From assembly GCA_013399895.1 (NCBI GenBank), contig VXBA01001813.1, positions 124,001 to 188,000 on the forward strand: 64,000 nt of DNA. The letters run 5' to 3'. Positions 48,462-58,818 of this stretch are shown piece after piece (the stretch's first letter is position 1; each line of letters opens with the position of its first letter). This DNA comes from Serilophus lunatus. Its lineage: Eukaryota > Chordata > Aves > Passeriformes > Eurylaimidae. The translations under genes were made by a program, and so were the position numbers. A model generated the notes under the pieces. The model was not told the origin of the DNA, made no database searches, and was given only the letters and a program-made list of their open reading frames with translations.

Positions 48462-48466
48462 GGCTC
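48462..48466 (+). repeat. target-site duplication GGCTC, right
   Basis: This pentamer directly follows the CA end of the LTR and matches 46872-46876 exactly. Confidence 0.85.
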
Positions 48467-48689
48467 AAATGAATAAAATATTTTGGCTACTTAAAATGTG
48501 ACCACTAAAAAAAATATCAACAGTATAGATTTTGCATATATTGCTTTTGTCAGATTATTTCTATCATCCTTAAGAATGAATTGTGTGTCAACTGTAACAT
48601 GGAATTTCTATTTGCCTTTGATATTTGTCCTTTCTAGGATAAATCATTTTGTTTTGTTCTTTGTCCTGCCACAATGCTGCACTGGCAGA
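48467..48689. other. spacer between the two retroviral elements
   Basis: AT-rich sequence with no recognisable feature. It separates the solo LTR and its target-site duplication from the start of the decayed provirus, so the two elements are independent insertions. Confidence 0.5.
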
Positions 48690-48696
48690 GAACATG

Positions 48697-49663
48697 ATTC
48701 TCAAGGTGTGTCATGTAGATGCTCGTATGCCCTAAAGTCATGCCACTGAGGAACATCTGAACAATGAGCAGGTGGATAAGGCTGTAAAGATTGGAATAGC
48801 TCAGGTAGACTTAGACAGGGAGTGGAAGGGTGAGCTATTTATAACCTGATGGGCCCATGAAACATCAGGACATCTAGGAAGAGATCCAACATACATGTGG
48901 GCTCGTGATGGAGGGATGAACTTGACCATGGAGGCTGTCACAAAAGTTATTCATGAATGTGAAACGTGTGACAATCAAGTGAGCCATGCGAGTAAAATCT
49001 CCCTGTAACAGAAGGCATTGGCTGGATTTCCAATATGGTGAGGCCTGGCAAATTGACTGTATTCGACCACTGGCATGAACACACCAAGGTAAGAACTACA
49101 TACTCACCATGGTGGAGACAACTGGCTAGCTGGAAACATATCCTGTAAACCAGGCCACTGCACAAAACACCATCTTAGGCCTTGTGAAGCACATTCTTTG
49201 GTGACATGGGACCCCAGAAAGGATTCAGTCAGATGAGACTCACTTCCAGAACAACCTTATAAGCTCTTGGGCAAGGAAGAATGGCATCAAGTGGATATAT
49301 CGCATCTCTTATCACCAATAAGCCTCTGGAAAGACTGAGAGATATAATGGGCTGTTGAAGACTATGTTGAGAGCATTGGGTAATGGCACATGGAATCATT
49401 GGGAAACAAATTTCGCTGAAGCCACTTGGCTAGTCAAGAGTAAGGGATCTGCCAGCCACCCTGGTCCTGCCCTAACAATACCTCTGCACACTGTGGGTGA
49501 GATAAAGGTCCCCGTACTACAGATGGGAAAGTGGTTGGGAAAGTTTGTGTGGGTTTCTCCTCCCATGAGGAAAAAAAAACTCATGCATGCGTTTGTTTTT
49601 GCTCAGGGGCTGGGGTGCACCTGGTGGGTAATGCAAGAGGATGGGAAGACACGGTGTGTGTAA
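48697..49663 (+). pseudogene. retroviral pol remnant: integrase, broken
   Basis: In a functional virus, integrase inserts the viral DNA into the host genome. The N-terminal zinc-binding signature is visible in one frame: His codons at 48856 and 48871 and Cys codons at 48958 and 48967, spacing H-x4-H-x28-C-x2-C. That frame has a TGA at 48847-48849 and a TAA at 49006-49008. The catalytic core continues in a different frame, so a frameshift lies between: first Asp at 49055-49057, second Asp at 49232-49234, Glu at 49337-49339. The last spacing is D-x34-E, one short of the usual 35, perhaps through loss of one codon. Stops within the core include TGA at 49076-49078 and TAA at 49319-49321. The C-terminal domain is open from 49322 to the stop at 49663, including a 102-codon frame from 49355. 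It cannot yield a complete enzyme. Confidence 0.85.
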
Positions 49664-50137
49664 TGAGGTGATTTAAACTTGGTGGGAAAATAACTGATGT
49701 TGTGAGTTGTTTCAGGAGTACAGTAACAGGACAATAAAGAATGACGTTTTCAAGGACAAAGAAGAATGCAAAATTACCTGAGCTGGGCTGGTGTTGGTGC
49801 CCAACAATCAATTGTACTTCTTCTGTTTTGAGTACCCATGCCAATGGAATGCAGCCCAAGATCTGGAGGGGTGGAAGAAGGCCACAGAATGGGAAAATAA
49901 TACCTATCTGTGAAAGTGTGGGAGATAGTGAGAAGATACATAGACACATATATCCTATCTGGGATTTGGGAATGATGCAAATGGTATGGAATAAGGGGTG
50001 GAGACTGTATTGGGTCTGTCTGAAATGGAGCCCATTTCCCCGTAGCGGCCCTCACAATGCTGTGCTTTACGTTGGTGGCTAGAAGGGTGTTGATAACATG
50101 CCAGTGTTTTGACTACTGCTGAGCACAGCATCAGGAC
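49664..50137 (+). other. post-pol region of the endogenous retrovirus
   Basis: This is sequence between the end of integrase and the 3' LTR. A 113-codon frame (49741-50082) is present but I see no signal peptide, membrane anchor or cysteine pattern that would support an envelope protein. A clear polypurine tract is not seen directly before 50138; it may have decayed. Confidence 0.5.
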
Positions 50138-50571
50138 TGTAATGTTCCTTCCCCAATCAAGGGCAAGATTCTGAGAGGGGACACAAGTAGGCCAGTTGAC
50201 CCAAACTGACCAAAGAGATGTTCCATACCATGTGATGTCAGCTCAGATGTAAGAGCTAAGGAGGAGCAGGAGGTGGGGAGGCGGCATTCATTGTTTCCAG
50301 TGGTAGTCCACTGAGAAACTGCTACGCCTGTTGAAGCCCTACTTCTCTGGATGTGGCTGGACGTCGCTGCTGATGGGAAATAGAGATTAGATTTCTGCTT
50401 TGCTTTTGTGCACGCAAGCTTTGCTTTTGCTTTTGCTTCTAGTAAACTGCCTTATCCCAACCCACGAGTTGTTTACCATCTCATTCTTTTCCCTCTGCCT
50501 GGCTGGGAGGGGGAGAGAGGGGTTAGAGCAACTGTGGGCACCTGGCGTCCAACCAAGGTTAACCCATTACA
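50138..50571 (+). mobile_element. 3' LTR of the decayed endogenous retrovirus
   Basis: A 434-bp block from TGTAATGTTCC to CCCATTACA with LTR features lies directly downstream of the pol remnant. It contains a degenerate TATA region (CAGATGTAAGAGC, about 50244), a GCTTTTGCTTTTGCTTCT tract, a variant polyadenylation signal AGTAAA at 50441-50446 and a short U5. The corresponding 5' LTR is not in the window, so its age cannot be estimated from LTR divergence. Confidence 0.75.
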
Positions 50572-53500
50572 GTGCTGCAGCTTAATTATAACTAGGATGA
50601 TATTTAGAATGACAGAATATAGTTTTTATCCACAAATATTTGTGTTTAAAAAGATCAAGAAGTTTGAAATGATCAGCATCAGCTCCCAAATTGTGAAAAA
50701 TTCTCTGAAGAAAATTCAATCCAGAATAAGAATTAATTTTATTCTTAATTTTCTAAACTTTTAGGTATCATGAAATAATCTGTGGATTTGGAACCCTAGT
50801 GAGCCCCAAAAAAACACCTTAGAAGCCTCTTTAGTAATTTACCAGTATACATGCTGTATCACTAAACTTCCAACTCAAATGATAAGTCCATTGGAAATTC
50901 TGTCACTTTGTGTAAGAGAGCTTCTCTCTTGTTACAAAGCAAAAAATTATATCTGTTTAGCACTGAACTGGAATTAGTGGTAGATAGATCCATATTAAAG
51001 ACTAACCCAAGAGGTTTGTTACAAGAAGTGACAGAGGAGACATAAAAAGGTAGTTAATTCTAACCTCAACTGGACAACAAGAAGAGTATAAAAGGAACAT
51101 ACTATGGCAAAGACATAGCTTGCATGACAGAAACAGATCTAAGAAGAATAAAATTATTTGCATTATCTTTCTATAAAGGACATAGTCTACCTTCCCCTAT
51201 GCACTTGTATATGGTTACTGAATTAAAGAGATTTTTTTTTTTTTTTCAAAGAAAATGTAGAAAGCAACATAAAGAACAAACAGTAATCACAATTATAGGT
51301 CACCCTCATGGCTGTACTTATGTGACTAGAGAGTCACTGACTGAACCTCAGCTTTGAGAGTTTCTGGAACAATGCCACTTTTCTCTCTACATCAGAAGGA
51401 ACAGCTCGTGCTGATTTAATGTGACTGCAAGTGAAAGCTAGGAACAAAATTTTGAATAGACCTTGATGCAGCAGTAGGTGAGACTGAGGAGAACAGAGCA
51501 AAGCAAGGACCTTTTTGGGGCAAGCCCTAAGTCAGCCTCCCAAAAGGAAGATGTGAAATGACTGCCTCATGTGAAAGCAGAAGACAGCAATTGTCATGTG
51601 ATAAATATGTATATTTGATTTGTTGTTTATCTTAGATATCCTTAGCTGATGATTGAAAGACAAGGTTTTTTACACTTTATTTGAGAATTGCTTTGGAATG
51701 GGACTGTAAGTCAAATCCTTCTCTCTATGTTTACAGCAAAATGGGTTGATATAACAATTCCCTGCACTGCAGTGAGATTGAAGGTCTTGTCCAAAATAAA
51801 AACCATGTGACTGTACAGAAAAAAGCTGTATCATTCCTACCTTTCTACTTCCCTATCTCCCAGTAACAAAGATAAAGTTCTAAGTTCATACTTTTTCACG
51901 TGTCTAAGACATCAGAGGAATCTAACAGGAGCTATAAAGTGCCTGAAGCTTAGTCAGGTGCTCAGGGAAACTCCTTTGCCTCCTGTGCAAAATAAGAGGA
52001 TGGCTTAGATCTGCTGTGGACCTAGGGCCTGGTCATGAGGAAGGACAAGGAGGTGTGCTGAAATGAACTTCAGATGAAGAGAAATCCCAGAAGACTGTAA
52101 ACCAGCCGTAGATTGGGTGCCAGTCTGGTGCAGCCTTTTGCAATTGCCCTGGTTAAGAAAGTCCACTGCATAAGGAAAAATTGCAGAGGTATACTTCAGT
52201 TTGCCTTTAGGCTTAGTTGTCTTGCTAGAGCAGTTTAAGAAGGTTTAAAAGTAAGTTAGAGTAAGTAAAGACCTGTACCCTTTAATTTATACTTCCTCAT
52301 ATCTTCTTAATCCTTCTTTTTGGGGTTAAGATTTCATAAGTATAAGATATTGCACGTGCATTTATTGAAGTGTGTTTTACATCAGCTGAGACTGTGTCTG
52401 AATTTGGCCCCACATACTACATTTCTTTTACACTTAATCTCCACAATATTTACATCACTCTGAGAAACAATTTACAGGAATGGCTCCATCTCTTGGTGTC
52501 AGGTAACATAGTAACATGCTTGGTTAATTAATTAAAATAACCTAAATAAATATTGAAAGAGTTTCATTTTGCCCTTAACAAAATAATGTCAAAAACCAAA
52601 ATAAACTTGTGAAGATAGATAATCTTCTAGGACTCTGACTTTGGATGCTTTCCACTGACTTCTCACAAAACAACTTCTCATTGCTGCTGACCAGTACAAG
52701 AGAGTATGTGAGAAGTAGGAGCTGGAGAAAAGGTGTGAGTAAAATTCAGTTTTTTATTTCTCATGAATGACTGGGTACATCTCTATGTCATTGTGTCTGT
52801 TTTGCATACATATCAGCAAATGTGGCAGAGACACAAACTAGATTTCACAATCTGTACTTCCCACAAAAATATTTTTTATCTTCATGAGTTCTTCTAAACA
52901 CTCCAGTACAAACTTCAATTATACAAATTATTTACTAAGTAGATCTGTAAATACTATCATTATTCATAAAAATGAAACAAGTTCTCTGAAAACAATCAGT
53001 AAAATTTTTGTTTGAAAAACAACCAAAAAACCCACATAATTTAGTTTCTTACGGAATGCAACACTTAAGTGCTTTAATAGAGCTTGTTTGGGTTGTTTGC
53101 TTTGTTTTGGGTTTTTTGTTTGGTATTTTTGGCGAGAACAATTTAAGCAAAGAAAAAATTTAGTTTTGAGGAATGCATTTCTGTGAATAAAGAAGAATTT
53201 TATTACTTAGAGGTAACACTGGGTGTATTAAATGAATGAATGCGGTCGGGAAATATGGTTGTTAACATAAGCAGATTTTCAAATAGCTGTCTGTTTTAAG
53301 CACTTTATTTCCAAACGTGTTCAGAGATACGTGTCATACTCCTTTATTGTCTGAATTGTACTATCAGGGTTTTTTTCACTTGTAAGTCTTAATGAAAGCC
53401 AGTATTATTTGTTTGTTTAGAGGGGGGAAAAAACCCCAACCATAAAGAGTAAAGATGAATATCCAATAGCTGTATGGTTTATTCTCATTCAACCCATCAA

Positions 53501-56500
53501 GGAGGAAATGAATGAAAGCCACAATGTGTAAAGTTTACTGACATATGAAGAGTTTTCAATAAACCTGTTAAAACAGCTAGTGCTTGAAATTAAATTCTTA
53601 CCATCCTTCTCCACTTAGTCATATCGTAGCAGTTAAAGCTTTTTTATTACATAGTAAGACAGTTTCATTTCTTTACTAAGTCTTCTAGGAAAGATTACAT
53701 GATGAAGACATTCTGAATGAACTATGTTCATTCTGATTTTGCTGAAATGCAGTTCTAAAAAAAGCCCTCATCTGAATACAATTATTTTTCTCTAAAACAC
53801 ATTAATTAATGGTATTCCTCAATCAATTATGGACTTTTCCTGCCCTACCATCTGCCAGAATAGAGTTGAATGATATTTCCTCTGAAATGGCAAATGTTGT
53901 ATATAAAAAAACATTAAAAATAGTTTTAAAAATCACTTGCTATGTTTGATCTTCCAAAATAAGTAATCAGGTTTTCAAAATATGTATTTGTTCTTAGTGA
54001 TCCCAAATAGCGTTTTATAATCCGATACTAGAAGTCAGCCATGCTTTTCCACATAAATCCAAATGGTTTTGTCTATTTTCATGCTATACAGTAAGGAAAA
54101 AGAGAAGGCATATTTATCTTTCTATTAGAGCATGCAGGCAAACCAAGTGAGGTTTTAACTTGTTGAAAGAACAGTTTTTTCAGAGGCATAGAAAATGGCA
54201 GAATCAGTAAATAGCAGGCTGCCAGAGGAGGTCCAAAAAATCATTTTGTCGTGTTTTTGTAGCAAACAACTTAGAGTTTTTTATATGAGAGGTTTCTCTT
54301 CCCCTTTTCCTCGAGAATGTAGTGCAGACCACAGGAAATGAAAAAAATGTTCATTAAGCTGTCTCCAACATCAACTAGATCCTTCCAAGGAAGATATAAA
54401 TCCCCACATTCACTGAGGGAAGAGGAGAAAGGTAATACTTTTCCATCCTCAGGCAAAGTACAAAAAGAGTAAGAGAAGAGTCCCTCTTAAACTATTCCTG
54501 ATGCAGTGAAATTATGCAGTGATACCAAATCTGAGTTTGGGAACTTCTCACACCAGGATTGCCAGTACATTTAATTCTAGTGAAATTTTACACAAAACTG
54601 AATATATTGGCAATGAGTCATAGGTTTAGGAACAAATATCAGGGGTGCACCATGAATCCAGACAGAACCCAGTACCCAATTTCCTCCCTGATAAACTAGG
54701 ATATTTCTGGCTCCAAGTAGGAATTACACTTTTTTCTGCTATGTACTGGAATCCTGTCCATTTGAAGACAAAATTTCAGACCGTTGTTCTGCCCAGAAAG
54801 AATGATTTATAGCAAAAATGAATGGCAAAACCATACAGAAGGAATGGGAATTTGCATTTAATTGCTGAAAAAACCAATATAACTTGCATACCTTGCATGT
54901 CGCCAGTCTGCATATATGGAAAAAGGAGACAGAGGAGTGAGACCATATTTAGAGGGTGTGACTTTAGGTGTGCTGTTCCTTAATAAGGATTTGCCAGCGC
55001 AAATAAAGGAACAGGAGCTTCATCTAGCCTGAAATGTTAGTTGCAAAAAGATGAAGAATAGGTCAAGCAAGGATCTGCCTTAGAACTTGCGTGTTTTTCC
55101 GGAGTCCTCTGATTCACCTGTATCTTTTTAAGAGCAAAATGATTATAGTTAAGAATTTGTATAAGGCTATATTTGGTGCTTGCTTGCCAAATTATGCGTG
55201 AAGATGTTAAACCTTCTACAGGAGATCTGCATTGCAGGGCCCTGCACTTCAGGCGAGAGAGCAAGCTTGCCAGGTCTCTGCTCAGAGTGTTCTAGCTCCA
55301 GCTGGAATGAGCAGAGCAGCATCACTCAAAGGCACCGTACAATCTGCCGGAGACCATCTTTATCTTTCCACCACACTGAGTGACACTCATTTGGGTCCTA
55401 GTCAAAGGCTTGTATTCAGGCCCCAAAACCTGCAGTGTGTACTAATTCTTCCCAACTCTCTTAATTGCAACCATTCCACAACAATGATCTCACACAGTGT
55501 TCTTCCAGCTACTGGCATGCATGATTTTGCCATTTGTAACTGCTAAATTCTTTGCATAAATATTAAAAAGCAGGAGTGTTGCAAGACATCAAAGTGATAT
55601 GTGATTCGCTAAATCATTTTCCTACGAAGTACTTTATGAATGATGCATTAATTCTGTCAGGATGCAGCCCTTCTGCATGGCTCATTAAATCTGGCAGCTG
55701 CCTACTTTTCTTTTGATCTTCTGCACAGGGAAAGGAAATAAAAGTAATTTTTATCTCCTCAAGAGCATCCCCTACCACCTGCCCTGAAAAAGAACAAACA
55801 ACATTTTCAATTTGAAGGGGACTTTTCTTCCTATCAGCTGAGAAGTTTTCTCACCAGAAAGTTTACATGAAGTATATTTATAAATTTGTGGCCTTTTGAT
55901 ATTATTCTTTCTCTATGAGCCATAAAGGCAATCTGTGGGTGTGGAACACACTTAAAATTATCCCAAACAGGTAGCTGGGTTGGTTTTTTTTTTCCAAAAA
56001 AAGAGCAGCCTGGTTAATGTAAAGCTTGATCTCCACTTGATAAGTCTTTCACAGCAGGTGAGGACCTGTACCATCTGATTAGAACTACATCCTGCACTCT
56101 TGACAAGATGGGCAAGCACTGGCAAGACATATGAATAAGTGCAGTTAGATACTTTTTACACAATAGGTCAGTTGTAAATACTGTCATACAGAAACTGTTA
56201 AAAGGTTGCATGCGTTTTAATTTCAATGTGTTTTCACTTCAAACTCGGTCAAGTGAATTTTCTGTGTAGAACATGCTATCTCTTTAAAAGCAGTTCTATT
56301 ATTTTTTGTCACTGCCTTTTGATAAGGGCTTAAAAAGCAGTGGTCCTAATGGCAGTCGCAGGTGAAAGCTGAACAGACCTCTAGTTACATGTGTTCAGGC
56401 TGAACCCAGCAAAATGCAGCATTCCTTCTTGGATGCCCAGCAGATGCAGGTGTCAGAAATGTGACAGCATCTCAGAGTGCCTCCCTAGTGGGCTAGTTGG

Positions 56501-57009
56501 GTTTCATGGAACTGTCTTCACATTGTTTCAGCAAATCCTCTCACTGAGTGATAGACAAAATACCAAGACTAGGAAAATGACGGCAAGGTTTATAAGCATC
56601 TCTCTGTTGTATGGGTGTAATGCTGCATGACAATTTGTGAGTCTCTTGAGGGGGGAAATCCTTTCAGTCACAGAGATGGTACATTTGGCTCTATTGAAGT
56701 GGGGCTAGGTATGCTGCATGATAGAGTGTATTAATGAGCCCATCAAGGGTGTTGACATTAAGGGTTAAGTAAAATGTCAAACTCCCAAAATTGTAAAAGG
56801 AAGCTTGTTGACACAATGAGAAAAAACTCCACAGAAACAGAAAACTGAGGAAAGTAGCTTTCAAATGAGTAAGGAACATAAACAGCTATTCCTACAGAAG
56901 GCTAAACAGAGCCAGTACGGGAATTGAATTCTCAAAATATTATGTTTAATTATTGTAGTATACTATATTTATAGTATGATAGGATAAGGGGTAACTGCTT
57001 TCAACTGAA
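50572..57009. other. unannotated AT-rich DNA
   Basis: About 6.4 kb without a recognisable gene or transposon. A T-run lies at 51231-51246 and GTTT-rich low-complexity sequence at 53085-53122. The stretch 55580-55720 resembles conserved non-coding DNA by eye only. Open frames do not exceed about 105 codons. Confidence 0.5.
53085..53122 (+). repeat. GTTT-rich simple sequence
   Basis: Low-complexity run of TTGTTTGGG, TTGTTTGC and GTTTTTTGTTTGG words. Confidence 0.65.
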
Positions 57010-57159
57010 AGAGTTCATCCCTGGAAGTGTTCAAAGCCATGTTGGATGGATATTGGAGGAACACGGCATAGTGGAAGGTGTCCCTGCCCATGGCAGGGGA
57101 GTTGGAATTAGGTTATCTTTAATGTCTCTTCCAACCAGTCTATAATTTTATGATTATAA
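57010..57159 (+). mobile_element. CR1 LINE 3' tail, sense, short
   Basis: This is only the last 150 bases of a CR1 copy. It starts at TTCATCCCTGGAAGTGTTCA, continues with GGTGTCCCTGCCCATGGCAG and CTCTTCCAACCAGTC, and ends in a decayed terminal repeat TATAATTTTATGATTATAA. It is an extreme 5' truncation. Confidence 0.9.
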
Positions 57160-57839
57160 ATATGAACTAAGAGGTATAAAATAGAAATATTATTGACAAA
57201 CATGTCAGTCTAAATCAAATCAGTCTCATGTTAAAAATAATTTTTTTCATTATTACTAATACTGTTCTCAATTTTCCATGAGATTTTAATTCTCATTTTT
57301 GCATTTTTCTTTTTGCATTATTTCTCACACATAACTACAACCATTTGTAGACATATTGAAAAAATTACAGATTAATCTAAATGGTCACCAGTAAAGGAGA
57401 ACAAAGGAGTCCATCTCAGTGTTTCTCAAAAATTACAACCATGTTGAAGAAAAATTTAGATTCAGAAATATTAGATATTAGTCATATTGCAAATGACTCT
57501 TACACTTGAGTTAATATTGGATTCGGGATTCATTACAAAATTAGTCACAATTAGTCACAATTGGTGAATTTCAGCTACAGGCAGCTGTGCATTATAGACA
57601 ATGAATATATAACATATTATTATCTAATTAAGATGTCAGCAGATAGTAGGTTTAGCTAATTCAATGAGTTATTTAAAAATGTGATCCTGAACAGGTGTGT
57701 TTTAACAAGAACTTGAAGGGCCTATTTTTCATATTGTCCCATCCTACTCACTACTTTCTCTGCTATATGTCAGCAACAGTAGGGAATGAAGACTTGATTT
57801 TTGTTAATTGTACTACTATATATTGGTTCCACTAGCTAA
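57160..57839. other. unannotated AT-rich DNA
   Basis: AT-rich sequence containing a short direct repeat TTAGTCACAATTAGTCACAA (57541-57560). Nothing else is identifiable. Confidence 0.5.
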
Positions 57840-57844
57840 CCAGT
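57840..57844 (+). repeat. target-site duplication CCAGT, left
   Basis: This pentamer directly precedes TGTTATGG and matches 58814-58818 exactly. Confidence 0.85.
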
Positions 57845-58405
57845 TGTTATGGTTCTGCTCTTCATTCTGTCAATTTGATTTTTCCCTTTCTCTTCGGTGG
57901 GGGTGTAGTAGGGAGCTGCTCTGTTCCCTCCCTTTGCACAGGGGTGCCGGTGGCCCCTTGCTGGGGGCTGGGCGGAGGTGGTGCTGCTGTGCTCCCTGTT
58001 GTGGCGGGTGGATGCTGCCCGGCTGTGCCCTTCGTGGCAGTGGTGGGGAGGGAACATGAGCATGGCCACCGGAGAGGCAGGGAGGCTCCATGGGCCGAGC
58101 ATGCAGTGGGGCCATGGGCGAGCAGTGGGGTGTACTTGCTGAGCTGTTCTGGCTACTGCGGGGTGCAGGTTGGGCTGGCACCGTCCCGTTCCTCATGCTG
58201 TACCTGTGGCTTCTGGGGCTGCCAGCGTGTGGCTGGCAGTGTGCAGGCTCAGCTGATGACATTTTTCCAAACCTGGGAATGTGCAGGCTGTGTTTCCACC
58301 GGAGGGGCTTCAAGGAGGAAGCAGCATGGAATCAGCCACTCTGGGTGTCTGCAGTATTTGCCGCCTTCTGCCTGGATTCAACGCAACCTTCTCAGAGAAC
58401 AATTT

Positions 58406-58414
58406 CATATATAG
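58406..58414 (+). promoter_or_regulatory. TATA box of the 57.8-kb solo LTR
   Basis: CATATATAG lies about 320 bases before the polyadenylation signal. A transcript would begin near 58436-58445. Confidence 0.55.
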
Positions 58415-58724
58415 AGGTTTTCCTCTCCATTACTCCATCTAAAAAAGCTCTCAGGATTGGATTTTTTTCCTCTTTTCTCCCCTTCATCGGCTCACAAGGG
58501 AGTATGAAACTGCCGCCACCATCTGGGGCCATCTTCCTGTGACCACAGAGACCAGCCAGACTTAACCAATTTTGACAGGGGACAGTGTTTTTCTTCCGTT
58601 CCCTACAAGTTCTTCAGTTGTTTGGGGTTTTTTCCCTCTTCTGAGATATTGCTTTTCTTGTGTGTTCTGTATGTCTCTCGTTTGGACATGTATGTGTATA
58701 TAGTAGACATTCGTATACATAGCT

Positions 58725-58730
58725 AATAAA
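58725..58730 (+). terminator. polyadenylation signal of the 57.8-kb solo LTR
   Basis: AATAAA is followed by a T/G-rich stretch (CTTCTGTATCTTGTGGTCTT), as expected for the downstream element. Confidence 0.65.
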
Positions 58731-58813
58731 GGAGTGGGTATTTCTTTTCCTTCTGTATCTTGTGGTCTTGTGCCCTTAAGTCCAAATTACATAACTGTCT
58801 CTAAACCGCAACA

Positions 58814-58818
58814 CCAGT
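58814..58818 (+). repeat. target-site duplication CCAGT, right
   Basis: This pentamer directly follows the AACA end of the LTR and matches 57840-57844 exactly. Confidence 0.85.

Larger units (their letters stand above)
48690..50571 (+). mobile_element. endogenous retrovirus, 3' part: pol end and 3' LTR
   Basis: This is a 5'-deleted provirus on the plus strand. It holds the end of pol (integrase, 48697-49663), about 470 bases of post-pol sequence and an LTR (50138-50571). gag, protease, reverse transcriptase and the 5' LTR are absent. No envelope gene is recognisable in the short post-pol interval, either because the family lacks one or because it was lost. Left breakpoint about 48690. Multiple stops and at least one frameshift show that it is an old, inactive copy. 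Subfamily not assigned; integrase and LTR look like avian ERV families. Confidence 0.85.
57845..58813 (+). mobile_element. solo LTR, 969 bp, of an endogenous retrovirus
   Basis: It starts TGTTATGGTTCTGC and ends AAACCGCAACA, with TGTT/AACA inverted termini and identical flanking pentamers CCAGT. The plus-strand order of signals is GC-rich U3 (about 57895-58320), TATA-like CATATATAG at 58406-58414 and AATAAA at 58725-58730, then a U5 of about 83 bases. No viral coding region is attached. Open frames of 147-179 codons inside it lie in the GC-rich U3 in several overlapping frames and have no recognisable domains. It shares the start TGTTATGG and the overall layout with the LTR at 46877-48461 but differs over most of its length. 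Confidence 0.87.

Noticed and set aside
49581..49949. 122-codon minus-strand frame
   Set aside because: It is antisense to the retroviral pol end and post-pol sequence; a shadow frame.
46877..50571. The 46.9-kb LTR as the 5' LTR of the provirus whose 3' LTR is at 50138-50571
   Set aside because: The two LTRs have different sequence and length, and the first has its own target-site duplication on both sides.
57870..58542. Frames of 147-179 codons at 58 kb as cellular exons
   Set aside because: They lie inside the solo LTR 57845-58813 and overlap each other on both strands; there are no domains.
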